From Streptomyces nymphaeiformis (GTDB lineage Bacteria; Actinomycetota; Actinomycetes; Streptomycetales; Streptomycetaceae), in contig NZ_JACHJY010000024.1 in NCBI RefSeq assembly GCF_014203895.1, forward strand, positions 1-33,422: 33,422 nt of DNA, given 5' to 3'. Shown one piece after another: positions 1 to 8,570 of the stretch. Position 1 is the first letter of the stretch, and each line of letters opens with the position of its first letter. The position numbers and the translations under genes were made by a program. The notes under the pieces were generated by a model. It saw nothing but the letters and a program-made list of their open reading frames with translations. It ran no database searches and was not told the DNA's origin.

Positions 1-96
1 CCGGTCGAGCGCATGATGCGCGACGCCAAGATCACCCAGATCTACGAGGGCACCAACCAGGTCCAGCGCATCGTCATGGCCCGCAACCTCCCGTAG
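1..96 (+). CDS. acyl-CoA dehydrogenase, C-terminal end (partial)
   Basis: Only the last 31 codons and the TAG stop are present; the gene begins before the window. The peptide contains the segment KITQIYEGTNQVQRIVMAR, which is the hallmark C-terminal stretch of acyl-CoA dehydrogenases; in the family the Glu-Gly-Thr part lies near the FAD/active-site pocket. These flavoenzymes introduce the alpha,beta double bond in acyl-CoA during fatty-acid or branched amino-acid breakdown. Substrate class cannot be told from this fragment. It converges on the LCP gene at 150-1358, with a strong hairpin between them. Confidence 0.9.
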   Translation, partial: PVERMMRDAKITQIYEGTNQVQRIVMARNLP

Positions 97-103
97 GGCG
101 CGC

Positions 104-138
104 GAAAGGGCGCCCCCTGCCTCAGGGGGCGCCCTTTC
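104..138. terminator. bidirectional intrinsic terminator-like hairpin
   Basis: A perfect 16-bp inverted repeat (104-119 with 123-138) surrounds a 3-base loop. It lies 8 bases after the acyl-CoA dehydrogenase stop and 11 bases from the stop of the opposing LCP gene, so it can end transcripts from both sides. There is no long U tract, which is common for GC-rich actinomycete terminators. Confidence 0.85.
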
Positions 139-149
139 CCGTCATCGGG

Positions 150-1358
150 TCAGCGGTCCGAGGTGACGGTCACCGGCTCGTCGTTCTTGATCTGCTCGAC
201 GAGCTGCTTCACCTTCGGCATGTCCCACTTCAGGGAGTTCTGCGGAGCGGTGCCGTTGATCGGCATGTTCATCGACTTGCCGTCGCCGCCGCTGATGCCC
301 TTCATCGCGAAGAACATCTTCCCGAGGTCGTACAGCGACATGTCCTTGTCCACGATCAGCGTGTCCAGACCGGCGCCGAGCGTCGGGTACAGCGCGAACG
401 GGTTGAGGATCGTGCCCGGCGTCGCCGCCTGGTTGGCGAGGGCGGAGAGGAACTTCTGCTGGTTCTTCGTCCGCTGGAGGTCCGACTGGGCGAAGGCGTA
501 CCGGGTACGGACGAAGGCCAGGGCCTGCTCGCCGTCGAGGGTCTGCGTGCCGGCCTGGAAGTCGGCGCCGGACTTCTTGTCCTTGAAGCCCTTGTCGATG
601 TTCAGTTCGACGCCGCCGAGCGCGTCCACGATGTTCGCGAAGCCGGCGAAGCCGATCTCGGCGTAGTGGTCGATGTGCAGGTTGGTGTTGAACTCGACGG
701 TCCGCACGAGCAGTTCGGGGCCGTCCATCGCGTAGGCCGCGTTCAGCTTGGAGCCGCCGCGGGCCGGGTACGACTTGCCCGACTCGGAGCCGACGAAGTT
801 CGGGATCGTCACCCAGGAGTCACGGGGCAGCGAGACCATCGTGTTCCCGCTGGAGCAGGCCGCGAGGATCATCATCGAGTCGGTCCGCTTGCCCTCGGCG
901 GAGCCGGTGTGGAGCTTCTTCTTCTCCTCGGCGGTCATGCCCTCACGGCTGTCGGAGCCGACGATCAGGTACGTCGTGCAGTCGCCCTCCGCCGGCCGCT
1001 CGATGACCTTGGAGAGGTCGACCTCGTTGCGCATCCGCGAGCTGGCCCAGGCGTACGTGCCGACGCCCCAGCCGATCACCGCCACGACGAGCACGATCGA
1101 GCCGATCTTGATGCGCTTGCGCCAGTCCGGCGCGGGCCGGCCGGGCCCGGGAGGCGCGTACTGCGGGGGGATGCCGCCCCCGCCGTGACCGCCCTGGTTC
1201 TGGGGACCGCCGTACACCTGGCCGGAGCTGTAACCGGAGTCGTACCCCTGGTTCTGCGCCTGCGTGAAGTTCGGGTCGTACCCCTGGCCCCCCTGGCCGT
1301 AGCCCTGCTGGGACCGCGGCGGCTGCTGCGGAACCTGCGGGCGCTGCACGTGGCTCAT
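150..1358 (-). CDS. LCP (LytR-CpsA-Psr) family glycopolymer transferase, copy 1
   Basis: LCP enzymes sit in the membrane with the catalytic domain outside and transfer undecaprenyl-linked glycopolymers such as teichoic acids to peptidoglycan. The predicted 402-residue protein has a Gln/Gly/Tyr-rich cytoplasmic N-terminus (about 1-78), one membrane helix (about 84-105) and an LCP domain (about 125-310). Visible landmarks are GSDSREG with Arg138, RTDSMM, SLPRDSW with Arg179-Asp180, KLNAAYA and RTRYAFAQSD. It lacks the extra C-terminal LytR_C domain found in copies 2-4. I chose the ATG at 1358 because GAGGGA lies 9 bases upstream; an in-frame ATG at 1397 would add 13 residues but has no visible ribosome site. 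It is divergent from the thioesterase gene, with 169 bp between the starts. Confidence 0.9.
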   Translation of the reverse strand: MSHVQRPQVPQQPPRSQQGYGQGGQGYDPNFTQAQNQGYDSGYSSGQVYGGPQNQGGHGGGGIPPQYAPPGPGRPAPDWRKRIKIGSIVLVVAVIGWGVGTYAWASSRMRNEVDLSKVIERPAEGDCTTYLIVGSDSREGMTAEEKKKLHTGSAEGKRTDSMMILAACSSGNTMVSLPRDSWVTIPNFVGSESGKSYPARGGSKLNAAYAMDGPELLVRTVEFNTNLHIDHYAEIGFAGFANIVDALGGVELNIDKGFKDKKSGADFQAGTQTLDGEQALAFVRTRYAFAQSDLQRTKNQQKFLSALANQAATPGTILNPFALYPTLGAGLDTLIVDKDMSLYDLGKMFFAMKGISGGDGKSMNMPINGTAPQNSLKWDMPKVKQLVEQIKNDEPVTVTSDR

Positions 1359-1527
1359 CCGGCGGGGTCCCTCGGGCTGATTGGGCCAGTCATTCATACG
1401 GAACAGTGTGCCGGGAGGCCCTTTCCGGACGACAGCCCGGGTGGAGGATCGGACCGCTGCTGTTGCCAAGCTGATGCAAAGGGGACCGAACGGCGACGGC
1501 CCGGGGAACCGGCATAAGGTGGAGGAC

Positions 1528-2073
1528 ATGACAGACCAGGGCGATACCCCGGACGGAATCCCGGGCAAGCCGACCTCCGCTTCCCGCACCACCCTCAGCC
1601 ACATCATGACCAGCCATGACACCAACCTCCTGGGCACGGTGCACGGCGGCGTGATCATGAAGCTGGTGGACGACGCGGCGGGCGCCGTCGCCGGCCGCCA
1701 CTCGGGCGGGCCGGCGGTCACCGCGTCGATGGACGAGATGGCCTTCCTCGAACCCGTACGGGTCGGGGACCTGCTCCACGTGAAGGCCCAGGTCAACTGG
1801 ACCGGCCGGTCCTCCATGGAGGTCGGCGTACGGGTCATGGCCGAGCGCTGGAACGAGTCCACGCCCGCGACGCAGGTCGGCTCCGCCTACCTCGTCTTCG
1901 CGGCCGTCGACGCGGACGGCAAGCCGCGCCGGGTCCCCCAGGTCATCCCGGAGACGGAGCAGGACAAGCGCCGCAACCAGGAAGCCCAGATCCGCCGCAC
2001 CCACCGCCTGGCCCGCCGTCAGGCCATCAAGGAACTGCGCGAACGCCGGGCGGCCGAGGGCTACGAGGACTGA
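1528..2073 (+). CDS. hotdog-fold acyl-CoA thioesterase
   Basis: The 181-residue protein hydrolyses acyl-CoA to free acid and CoA, by family resemblance to the YciA/BACH acyl-CoA hydrolases. The hotdog signature is clear at residues 31-50, with Asn33, a VHGG turn (38-41) and Asp48-Asp49, followed by the SMDEMAFLEPVRVGD strand region (67-81). The C-terminal ~40 residues are a charged Arg/Lys-rich helix, beyond the usual single hotdog core. The ATG at 1528 has GGTGGAGG just upstream; the reading frame is open further upstream to 1381, but without support. It is convergent with LCP copy 2. The acyl-CoA dehydrogenase tail at the window edge suggests a fatty-acid context, but linkage is only positional. 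Confidence 0.87.
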   Translation: MTDQGDTPDGIPGKPTSASRTTLSHIMTSHDTNLLGTVHGGVIMKLVDDAAGAVAGRHSGGPAVTASMDEMAFLEPVRVGDLLHVKAQVNWTGRSSMEVGVRVMAERWNESTPATQVGSAYLVFAAVDADGKPRRVPQVIPETEQDKRRNQEAQIRRTHRLARRQAIKELRERRAAEGYED

Positions 2074-2125
2074 CGCCCGTTGCGGGCAGTCGTTCCGACC
2101 CGGCGGGACGATTGCCCGACGCTGG

Positions 2126-3595
2126 TCACGGGCAGACGACCTGGTCCCCCGTGACCGCCTCGAACGACGCGCCGCCCGTCTCCGCCCGTACCGCCGCGAC
2201 CCCCTTGTAGTTCCCGCCCACCGTCACCCGCATCGTCGGCCCCCGCCCCGCGACCGCCCGCAGCTCGGCCCCGGGCAGGGCCGCAGCCAGCGACTTCGCC
2301 GACCGGTCCCACCGCGGGTCGTACTCGACCACCGTCCGCCCCCGCTCCCTCCCGGCCTCGGTCTGCGGCGTGCGCGTCGTGTCGAAGCCGGTGGCGCGCA
2401 GCGCGTCGTCCACCTTCCGGCCGAGGCCGTCCGTCCGGGTCCCGTTGTAGACCTGCACGCGGATCGTCCGCGGCGGCACGTCCACGACGGCGGCCTTGGG
2501 CGCCTTCCCCGACGCCGGGGTCCCCGCGCGCGCGGCCGCCGCCAGCGGCCGGTCGTCCCGCACGGCCTGGAACAGCTTCTGCGCCTTCGCCGCGTCCCAC
2601 TTCACCGTCGAGCCGATGCCCTTCACGGGGAAGCTCATGTCCCCGATCGGCACGGACACGAACTCGGACGAGGCCGGCGTGAAGCCGTGCATCGCCTTGG
2701 CGAGGGCGAGCAGCTGATCCGTACCGAACTCCTCGTCGGCCCGTACGGAGCTCAGCATCGTCGTCGCGACCTCACGGAACCGCACCGGGTTGAGCAGCAC
2801 CCCGCCCGTCGTCATCCGCTCGATCAGCGCCGCCAGGAACCGCTGCTGCCGCTGCATGCGGCCGAGGTCGGCGGCCCCGTCGATGTGTCGGGAGCGCACG
2901 TACTGCAGGGCCTGCCCGCCGTCGAGCTCATGGGTGCCGGGGGAGAGGTCGAGCCCGGTGTACGAGTCCTTCAGCGGCCGCGTCGTACAGATCTGCACGC
3001 CGCCGACCGCGTCGACGGTCCGCATGAAGCTGGTGAAGTCGACCTCCAGGTAGTGGTCGATCTTGACGCCGGTCATCGACTCGACGGTCCGCACGGTCAG
3101 ACCGGGCCCGCCCTCGGCGTAGGCGGCGTTCAGCTTCACGGGGTGGGCCCGGTGCTTCCGGCCGCTGTTCACGTCGGTGTGCTCGGGCATCTCGGCGTAC
3201 GAGTCACGGGGCAGGCTGACGACGCTGGCGCGCTCCCGGTCCTCGGAGATGTGGACGAGCATGACGGTGTCGGTGCAGTGACAGGGCGCACCCCCGAGCC
3301 GGTACTTCTTCTTCTCCTCGGCGGTGATCCGGTCCCGTCCGTCCGTCCCGACGACGAGGACGTTCATCCCGTGCCCGGCCTGCGGCCGGTTCTTCATGTC
3401 CTTGAAGGGGTCGACGCGGGTGATCCCGGTGTCGAGGCCGGTCACCACCGCGTGCCCGATCCCGCCGGCCGCGAGGACCGTCACGGACAGCGCCGTCGCC
3501 ATCCGCATCCCCCACCGCGGGCGCCTCCGCCGCCTGCGGACCGGTGCGCGGCGGGCGGCGGGCCGGGGACGGGGCGTGCGGGGCGGTGTGGGCAC
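2126..3595 (-). CDS. LCP family glycopolymer transferase with LytR_C domain, copy 2
   Basis: Predicted 489 residues. A short, very Arg-rich cytoplasmic tail (1-31) is followed by one membrane helix (about 32-52), an LCP domain (about 75-300) and a C-terminal LytR_C domain (about 385-475, starting near TIRVQVYNGT). LCP motifs visible are GTDGRDR, CTDTVML, SLPRDSY, KLNAAYAEGG, DHYLEVDF and VRSRHID. The GTG start at 3595 has GGAGG 9 bases upstream; the open frame continues to 3784 but overlaps the divergent glycosyltransferase gene. The Cys-His-Cys just before the catalytic-region Asp (PCHCTD) and an exported C-terminal Cys could form disulfides. It shares a 124-bp divergent intergenic region with the glycosyltransferase gene. 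Confidence 0.9.
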   Translation of the reverse strand: MPTPPRTPRPRPAARRAPVRRRRRRPRWGMRMATALSVTVLAAGGIGHAVVTGLDTGITRVDPFKDMKNRPQAGHGMNVLVVGTDGRDRITAEEKKKYRLGGAPCHCTDTVMLVHISEDRERASVVSLPRDSYAEMPEHTDVNSGRKHRAHPVKLNAAYAEGGPGLTVRTVESMTGVKIDHYLEVDFTSFMRTVDAVGGVQICTTRPLKDSYTGLDLSPGTHELDGGQALQYVRSRHIDGAADLGRMQRQQRFLAALIERMTTGGVLLNPVRFREVATTMLSSVRADEEFGTDQLLALAKAMHGFTPASSEFVSVPIGDMSFPVKGIGSTVKWDAAKAQKLFQAVRDDRPLAAAARAGTPASGKAPKAAVVDVPPRTIRVQVYNGTRTDGLGRKVDDALRATGFDTTRTPQTEAGRERGRTVVEYDPRWDRSAKSLAAALPGAELRAVAGRGPTMRVTVGGNYKGVAAVRAETGGASFEAVTGDQVVCP

Positions 3596-3719
3596 GGACG
3601 GACACCTCCGCGGTGGGACAGGGGAACCGTGAGCACGGTAGGCCCATACGATCAGCGCAAGGGCGCACCACCCGCTCGGCGCGCACCGGTGTCCCCCATT
3701 CGCGGTAACGTGGCGGGCA

Positions 3720-4748
3720 ATGAACGCCACGCCCCCCGTCTCCGTGATCATGCCGGTCCTCAACGAGGAACGGCACCTGCGCACCTCGGTTCGTCACATC
3801 CTGGAGCAGGAGTACGACGGCGAGATGGAGGTGGTGATCGCCCTCGGCCCGTCCACGGACCGCACGGACGAGATCGCCGCCGAGCTCGTCCGCGAAACCG
3901 CCTCGGACAAGCGCCGCGTCCAGACGGTGCCGAACCCCACCGGCCGCACCCCCGCCGCGCTGAACGCGGCGATCCAGGCCTCCACGCACCCGATCGTGGT
4001 GCGCGTGGACGGCCACGGCATGCTCTCCCCGAACTACATCGCCACCGCGGTCCGGCTCCTGGAGGAGACCGGCGCGCAGAACGTCGGCGGCATCATGCAC
4101 GCCGAGGGCGAGAACGCCTGGGAGGACGCGGTCGCCGCCGCCATGACCTCGAAGATCGGCGTGGGCAACGCCGCCTTCCACACGGGCGGCGAGGCCGGCC
4201 CGGCGGAGACGGTCTACCTGGGCGTCTTCCGGCGCGAGGCGCTCGAACAGCAGGGCGGGTACAACGTCGAGTTCATCCGCGCCCAGGACTGGGAGCTGAA
4301 CTTCCGCATCCGCGAGGCCGGCGGCCTGATCTGGTTCTCGCCGGAGCTCCGCGTCCAGTACCGCCCGCGGCCCTCGGTGAAGGCGCTGGCGAAGCAGTAC
4401 AAGGACTACGGCCGCTGGCGCCACGTGGTGGCCCGCTACCACCAGGGCTCCATCAACCTGCGCTACCTGGCCCCGCCGACCGCCGTCGTCGCGATCGCCG
4501 CCGGCCTCGTCGTGGGCGCCGCCCTCACCCCGCTCGGCTTCGTGATCCCGGCCGGCTACCTCGCCGCGATCACGGCCGGCTCCCTCCCGGCGGGCAAGGG
4601 CCTGTCCCTGAAGGCCCGCCTGCAGATCCCGGTGGCCCTGGCGACCATGCACATGTCCTGGGGCTTCGGCTTCCTCACCAGCCCCCGCTCCCTCGCGAAG
4701 AAGGTCATCGCGAGCCGCCGCCCGGCGGTGAAGGCGGAGCGCGTCTGA
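3720..4748 (+). CDS. family 2 glycosyltransferase, membrane-associated
   Basis: The 342-residue protein is a GT-A inverting glycosyltransferase. The N-terminus reads SVIMPVLNEERHL (8-20), the classic GT2 nucleotide-binding strand and turn. The DxD-equivalent is at VRVDGHG (about 94-100), and the acceptor-side acidic motif is AQDWELNFR. Two hydrophobic segments in the last 100 residues (near VVAIAAGLVVGAALTPLGFV and VIPAGYLAAITAG) suggest membrane anchoring. It resembles succinoglycan ExoA-type enzymes. It is flanked on both sides by LCP genes, so it probably builds or decorates an envelope polymer; donor and acceptor are unknown. The ATG at 3720 has only a weak ribosome site. Confidence 0.85.
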   Translation: MNATPPVSVIMPVLNEERHLRTSVRHILEQEYDGEMEVVIALGPSTDRTDEIAAELVRETASDKRRVQTVPNPTGRTPAALNAAIQASTHPIVVRVDGHGMLSPNYIATAVRLLEETGAQNVGGIMHAEGENAWEDAVAAAMTSKIGVGNAAFHTGGEAGPAETVYLGVFRREALEQQGGYNVEFIRAQDWELNFRIREAGGLIWFSPELRVQYRPRPSVKALAKQYKDYGRWRHVVARYHQGSINLRYLAPPTAVVAIAAGLVVGAALTPLGFVIPAGYLAAITAGSLPAGKGLSLKARLQIPVALATMHMSWGFGFLTSPRSLAKKVIASRRPAVKAERV

Positions 4749-4768
4749 CGCACCGCGCACGAACACGG

Positions 4769-4804
4769 CGAAGGCCGGGCCCCTTTCCAGGGGCCCGGCC
4801 TTCG
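4769..4804. terminator. bidirectional intrinsic terminator-like hairpin
   Basis: A perfect 16-bp stem (4769-4784 with 4789-4804) has a 4-base loop TTCC. It lies between the convergent ends of the glycosyltransferase (4748) and LCP copy 3 (4821). Confidence 0.85.
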
Positions 4805-4820
4805 TGCGCATCGCGTGGGG

Positions 4821-6566
4821 TCAGCTCTTGCCGTCCCACTTGTAGGGGTCGAAGATCTCCATGCAGTCCTTCTGGTCGCCCCGGATCACCTGCGCGCCGT
4901 CCGGGATGTCACCGGCCTCGGTGGCCGGCTTCTTGTAGACCGTTCCCTCGCGCCAGTCGGCGCCGACGACGAGCGTGAGGTTCTCGGCCTTCGCGTCCGC
5001 CCGGACGGCCGAGTCGGGCAGCCCGAGCGCCTTGGCCACGGACCGGGCGTTCGCCTTGCCCTGGTCGCCGTCCCCCTTGGGGTAGGTGACCACGGTGTCC
5101 GGGCGGTTGCCGCCCTCCTGGGAGGACTCGGCCTGGGCGAAGCCCTTGCCCTGGAGGAGCTCGGCGATCGCGCGGGCGCGGCCCTCGGCGGCGGGCTCGG
5201 TGTCGCTGCCGGTGCCGTTGACGACCGTCACGCCGAGCGAACCGGGCGCCTCGGCGGTGGCCTTGGGCTTGGCCGAGGTGGTCGGCTTCGGCTTGCTGCC
5301 GGCCGGGTCGCCGTTCTTGTCGAAGGCGACGTCGTCACGGAGCATCCGGAACATCTTGTCGGCCGAGGACTTGACGAGGATGTTCTTGTTGCGGTCCTGC
5401 GGCCACTCCGCCGTCGGGATGTTCGCCGTGGTGAGGCGGTTCAGCTTCACGTTCTTGAGCTGCATCGACAGATCGAAGAGCCCCTTCACCGAACGGATCT
5501 CGTCGGAGACCTGGAGGGCGTTGGTGGCGGTCTCCGCCAGGCCCATCAGGCGGCCGGTGTCGGTCCAGGCGTTCTGCTGCTGGAGCTTCGCGACCATGCC
5601 GTTCATGTACATGTGCTGGGCCTTGGCGCGGTTCTGGTCGCTGCCGAAGGCGTGCCGGGTGCGCAGCCACTGGAGCGCCTGCACGCCCTTGACCTCGTGC
5701 GTCCCCTCGGGCAGCTTCAGGTGGGAGCCACCGGGCTGCGCCTTGGTCGGGTGGTCGCTGACGCCGGACTTCACACAGACCGGGACGCCGCCGACCTCGT
5801 CGGCCATGGCCACGACACCGGCGAAGTCGACCATGATCCAGTGGTCGATGTAGACCCCGGTGAGGCTCTCCCAGGTGGTGAGGGTGCAGCCGGGACCGCC
5901 GCGCTGGAGCGACTCGTTGATGGGCCGGTTGTCGGTGGCGGGGTAGGAGGTGCCCTTGTCGTCCTTGCACTCCGGGATGTGGAGGACGGTGTCGCGCGGG
6001 ATCGAGACGACCGAGGCGTTCTTCCGGTCGGCCGAGACGTGCAGCAGCATCTGCACGTCGGCGAGGGGCGGGCGGTTCTTGTCGTCCCGGCCGCCGCCGA
6101 GGGCGATGTTCTTCTCGTCACTCCGGTCGTCGGAGCCGATGAGCAGGATGTTCAGCGCGGTGTCGCCCAGCGCGTTCGGTGCGCCCTTCTTGACGCCGCT
6201 GTCGCCGCCCGCGCGGCTGCCGCCGCGGATGTTGCCGTTGAGGTGCTCGTAGTACAGGTATCCGGCGCCGGCCGTCCCGAGTATCAGCACGGAAAGGGTG
6301 ATCGCCACCCAGCGCATGGCCTTGCGCTTGCCGGTCTTCTTCGCCTGCCGGCGCGTCGCGGCGCGCCCGCTCGGGCCCGTACCGCCGCCGCGTCGGCGCG
6401 AGGCGCGGGTCGACGCGGTGGCGTCGCCCTCCGCTGCCTCCTCGGACGGACCGCCGCCCGCGCCGGTCGCCGCGCCGGCGCCGTGCAGATCGTCGTCCCA
6501 GCCCAGTTCACGGGCGCGTGGAACGCGTTTCCGCGTTCCCTCCCCACGCACGCTGTTCTGTCCCAC
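4821..6566 (-). CDS. LCP family glycopolymer transferase with LytR_C domain, copy 3
   Basis: Predicted 581 residues. A long charged cytoplasmic region (1-84, with basic patches) precedes a membrane helix (about 85-106), an LCP domain (about 135-345) and a LytR_C domain (about 435-545, starting near LGVTVVNGTG). LCP landmarks are LLIGSDDRSD, DVQMLLHVS, SIPRDTVLHIP, DHWIMVDF and LRTRHAFGSDQNR. The GTG at 6566 is preceded by GAGGGG at 7 bases. It lies 50 bp downstream of LCP copy 4 on the same strand, so the two are probably co-transcribed. The stop is close to the 4769-4804 terminator. Confidence 0.9.
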   Translation of the reverse strand: MGQNSVRGEGTRKRVPRARELGWDDDLHGAGAATGAGGGPSEEAAEGDATASTRASRRRGGGTGPSGRAATRRQAKKTGKRKAMRWVAITLSVLILGTAGAGYLYYEHLNGNIRGGSRAGGDSGVKKGAPNALGDTALNILLIGSDDRSDEKNIALGGGRDDKNRPPLADVQMLLHVSADRKNASVVSIPRDTVLHIPECKDDKGTSYPATDNRPINESLQRGGPGCTLTTWESLTGVYIDHWIMVDFAGVVAMADEVGGVPVCVKSGVSDHPTKAQPGGSHLKLPEGTHEVKGVQALQWLRTRHAFGSDQNRAKAQHMYMNGMVAKLQQQNAWTDTGRLMGLAETATNALQVSDEIRSVKGLFDLSMQLKNVKLNRLTTANIPTAEWPQDRNKNILVKSSADKMFRMLRDDVAFDKNGDPAGSKPKPTTSAKPKATAEAPGSLGVTVVNGTGSDTEPAAEGRARAIAELLQGKGFAQAESSQEGGNRPDTVVTYPKGDGDQGKANARSVAKALGLPDSAVRADAKAENLTLVVGADWREGTVYKKPATEAGDIPDGAQVIRGDQKDCMEIFDPYKWDGKS

Positions 6567-6616
6567 CCCAGGTCCCCTCGTCGGTCAGAATAACGTCAAG
6601 CCCCGGTGTTCCCGGG

Positions 6617-8341
6617 TCACTTGGCGCAAATCTGCTTGTCAGCTTCCACCTTCACCAGATCCTTCGGCGCCTTTGCCGGTCCGGCGATGGGCACCCCCGC
6701 GCCCTTGAAGTCGGCACCGAGGACGAGCGTCATGGGCTCGCGCTCCCCGGCGTCCTGCGTGCCCGGCTTGAGAGCCGTGGCGGGCAGACCCATCATGTCC
6801 GCGAGCTTGCGGGCCTGATCGGCCTGGTTCGGTGCGTACGTGAGCGTGGTCTTCGCCGCCTTCTCGGGGGCGTTGCTCTTGTTGCTGGAGCGGGTCACGC
6901 CCTCTTCGTTCTGCAGCCAGTTGATCGTCGACTGGGCCGCGCCGGTGACGCCGCTGCCGTTGTAGACGTCGACGCGCACCTCGGCGGCGGTGGACCGCGT
7001 GCCCTTGAGGAGTGCGGCCTGCGCGTTCTTGGCGTCCTGCTGCTTCTTCTTCACCTCGGTGAGCGAGGTGTCGGACTGGAGCATCGCGAACAGCTGCGGC
7101 GCCTTCACCGGGTCGGGGACGACCGTCGCCCTGATCTTCTCGGCGGGGTTGTCGATGACCGGCAGGGTCGTGAACGCGATGTTCTTGGTGTCGATCGAGG
7201 ACAGCTCGCGGGCCAGGTCCTCCAGCTTGGTGAGCGAGCCTATGCCCGAGTCGACGGTGAGGGCGCTCGTCGCCGCGTTGGCGAGGTCGTACAGCTTGCC
7301 CGGGTCGGTCAGCGTCTCGTTCGACTTCATCTGCCGGATCATCGAACTCAGGAACTGCTGCTGGACCTTGATGCGGTCCAGGTCGCTCTCGTTGCCGAAG
7401 CTGTGCCGGGTGCGGACGAAGGCGAGGGCCTGCTCGCCCTTCACGACCGACTCGCCCGCGGGCAGCTTCAGGTGCGACTTCGGGTCGTTCACGGCCTTCG
7501 CGACGCAGACCTTCACGCCGCCGACCGCGGTCGTCATCTCCTTGACGGCGTTGAAGTCGGCCATCATGAAGTGGTCGACCTGGACGCCGGCCAGCTCCTC
7601 GACCGTGCGCATGACGCAGCCCGGGTCGCGGCCGTCCTGCCCGAGGCTCACGTTGAAGCGGACGTCCGTCTCGGCGGGGATCGTCTTGATGGTCCCGTCG
7701 GGCTGGCGCGACTGGCACTCGGGGATGTCGGTCTTCATGTCGCGCGGGATGGAGAGCGCCGTGGCGTTCGTCCGGTCCTTGGAGACGTGGAAGAGGATCG
7801 TGGTGTCGGCGTGGCCGGGGCTGTTCTTGTCGCCGTAGCCCCCGTTGCCCTCGCCGGTGCGCTTGTCGGTGCCGATGACCAGGATGTTGAAGGCCTTGCC
7901 CTTGGCGAACCCGGCGTTGGTGTTCTTGCCGACGACGTCGACGACGTCGAGGTTGTTGTTCAGCTTGTTGTAGAGCGCGTACGCGCCCGCCGCGCCGCCC
8001 ACGAGGACGAAGGCCATCGTGCCGCCGGTCCACAGCAGGACCTTCTTCTTGCGGCTTGCGCCCTGCTTGCCCTGCTTGCGCTTGCGGCGGCTCTGCGGCG
8101 GGACCTGGCCGGCGTCGGCCGGTTCGGGGGCGCGGCGGCGGCGCTGGCCGGGCACCGGCGAATCGGCGGGGCCGTCGGCCGGCGAGGGAGCGGTGGTTCT
8201 ACGGGGGCGGGACGGGGCCTGCGGTCGTGACTGCCCAGCGGAGTGGTCCAGTCGCAGTTCGTAGTTGCCGGTCCGCGGGTTGAGGACCCACTGGTCGGCG
8301 GGGTCGATCTCGTCCGCCCGTCCACGGCTGTGCGCGTCCAC
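6617..8341 (-). CDS. LCP family glycopolymer transferase with LytR_C domain, copy 4
   Basis: Predicted 574 residues from the GTG at 8341, which has GGAGG 12 bases upstream. The cytoplasmic N-terminus carries a distinctive segment, DEIDPADQWVLNPRTGNYEL (10-29), then a Pro/Arg-rich linker, a membrane helix (about 101-123), an LCP domain (about 145-365) and a LytR_C domain (about 450-560, near VRVDVYNGSG). LCP landmarks are ILVIGTDKRTGEG, ADTTILFHVS, SIPRDMKTDIP, DHFMMADF and VRTRHSFGNESD. The frame is open upstream to 8446, but the conserved-looking N-terminus and ribosome site favour 8341. It heads the probable copy 4 - copy 3 transcript. Confidence 0.9.
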   Translation of the reverse strand: MDAHSRGRADEIDPADQWVLNPRTGNYELRLDHSAGQSRPQAPSRPRRTTAPSPADGPADSPVPGQRRRRAPEPADAGQVPPQSRRKRKQGKQGASRKKKVLLWTGGTMAFVLVGGAAGAYALYNKLNNNLDVVDVVGKNTNAGFAKGKAFNILVIGTDKRTGEGNGGYGDKNSPGHADTTILFHVSKDRTNATALSIPRDMKTDIPECQSRQPDGTIKTIPAETDVRFNVSLGQDGRDPGCVMRTVEELAGVQVDHFMMADFNAVKEMTTAVGGVKVCVAKAVNDPKSHLKLPAGESVVKGEQALAFVRTRHSFGNESDLDRIKVQQQFLSSMIRQMKSNETLTDPGKLYDLANAATSALTVDSGIGSLTKLEDLARELSSIDTKNIAFTTLPVIDNPAEKIRATVVPDPVKAPQLFAMLQSDTSLTEVKKKQQDAKNAQAALLKGTRSTAAEVRVDVYNGSGVTGAAQSTINWLQNEEGVTRSSNKSNAPEKAAKTTLTYAPNQADQARKLADMMGLPATALKPGTQDAGEREPMTLVLGADFKGAGVPIAGPAKAPKDLVKVEADKQICAK

Positions 8342-8519
8342 GGTTACTCGAGTCCTCCGTCGGTGCCACGCGAGGCGCCTCCCCCACAGGGCGCCGCTCT
8401 CTCGGTCTTCGATCCTTATGAGTGCGACCACGCGGTCGGGGTGCACCGGATCGCGTCACACTATCCGCCCAGTTCAGCGTGGGGCGACGTCCGTGACAAA
8501 TTCCACGCACCTTACAACC

Positions 8520-8532
8520 GGGCAATTTGCCC
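8520..8532. promoter_or_regulatory. 13-bp dyad in the gap between LCP copies 5 and 4
   Basis: GGGCAA-T-TTGCCC is a perfect inverted repeat around one base. It lies about 180 bp upstream of LCP copy 4 and 39 bp past the stop of copy 5. It could be an operator; its loop is too small for a terminator. The rest of the 229-bp gap (8342-8570) shows no convincing -35/-10 pair. Confidence 0.3.
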
Positions 8533-8570
8533 AAACCTCATCGCTGTCCGCTCTCCCCTTGGTTCGCGCT

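Noticed and set aside
1444..1467. Possible sigma-E type promoter (AAC-N16-TC) for LCP copy 1
   Set aside because: The match is only five bases, and comparable sites were not seen before the other LCP genes, so it is not above chance in this DNA.
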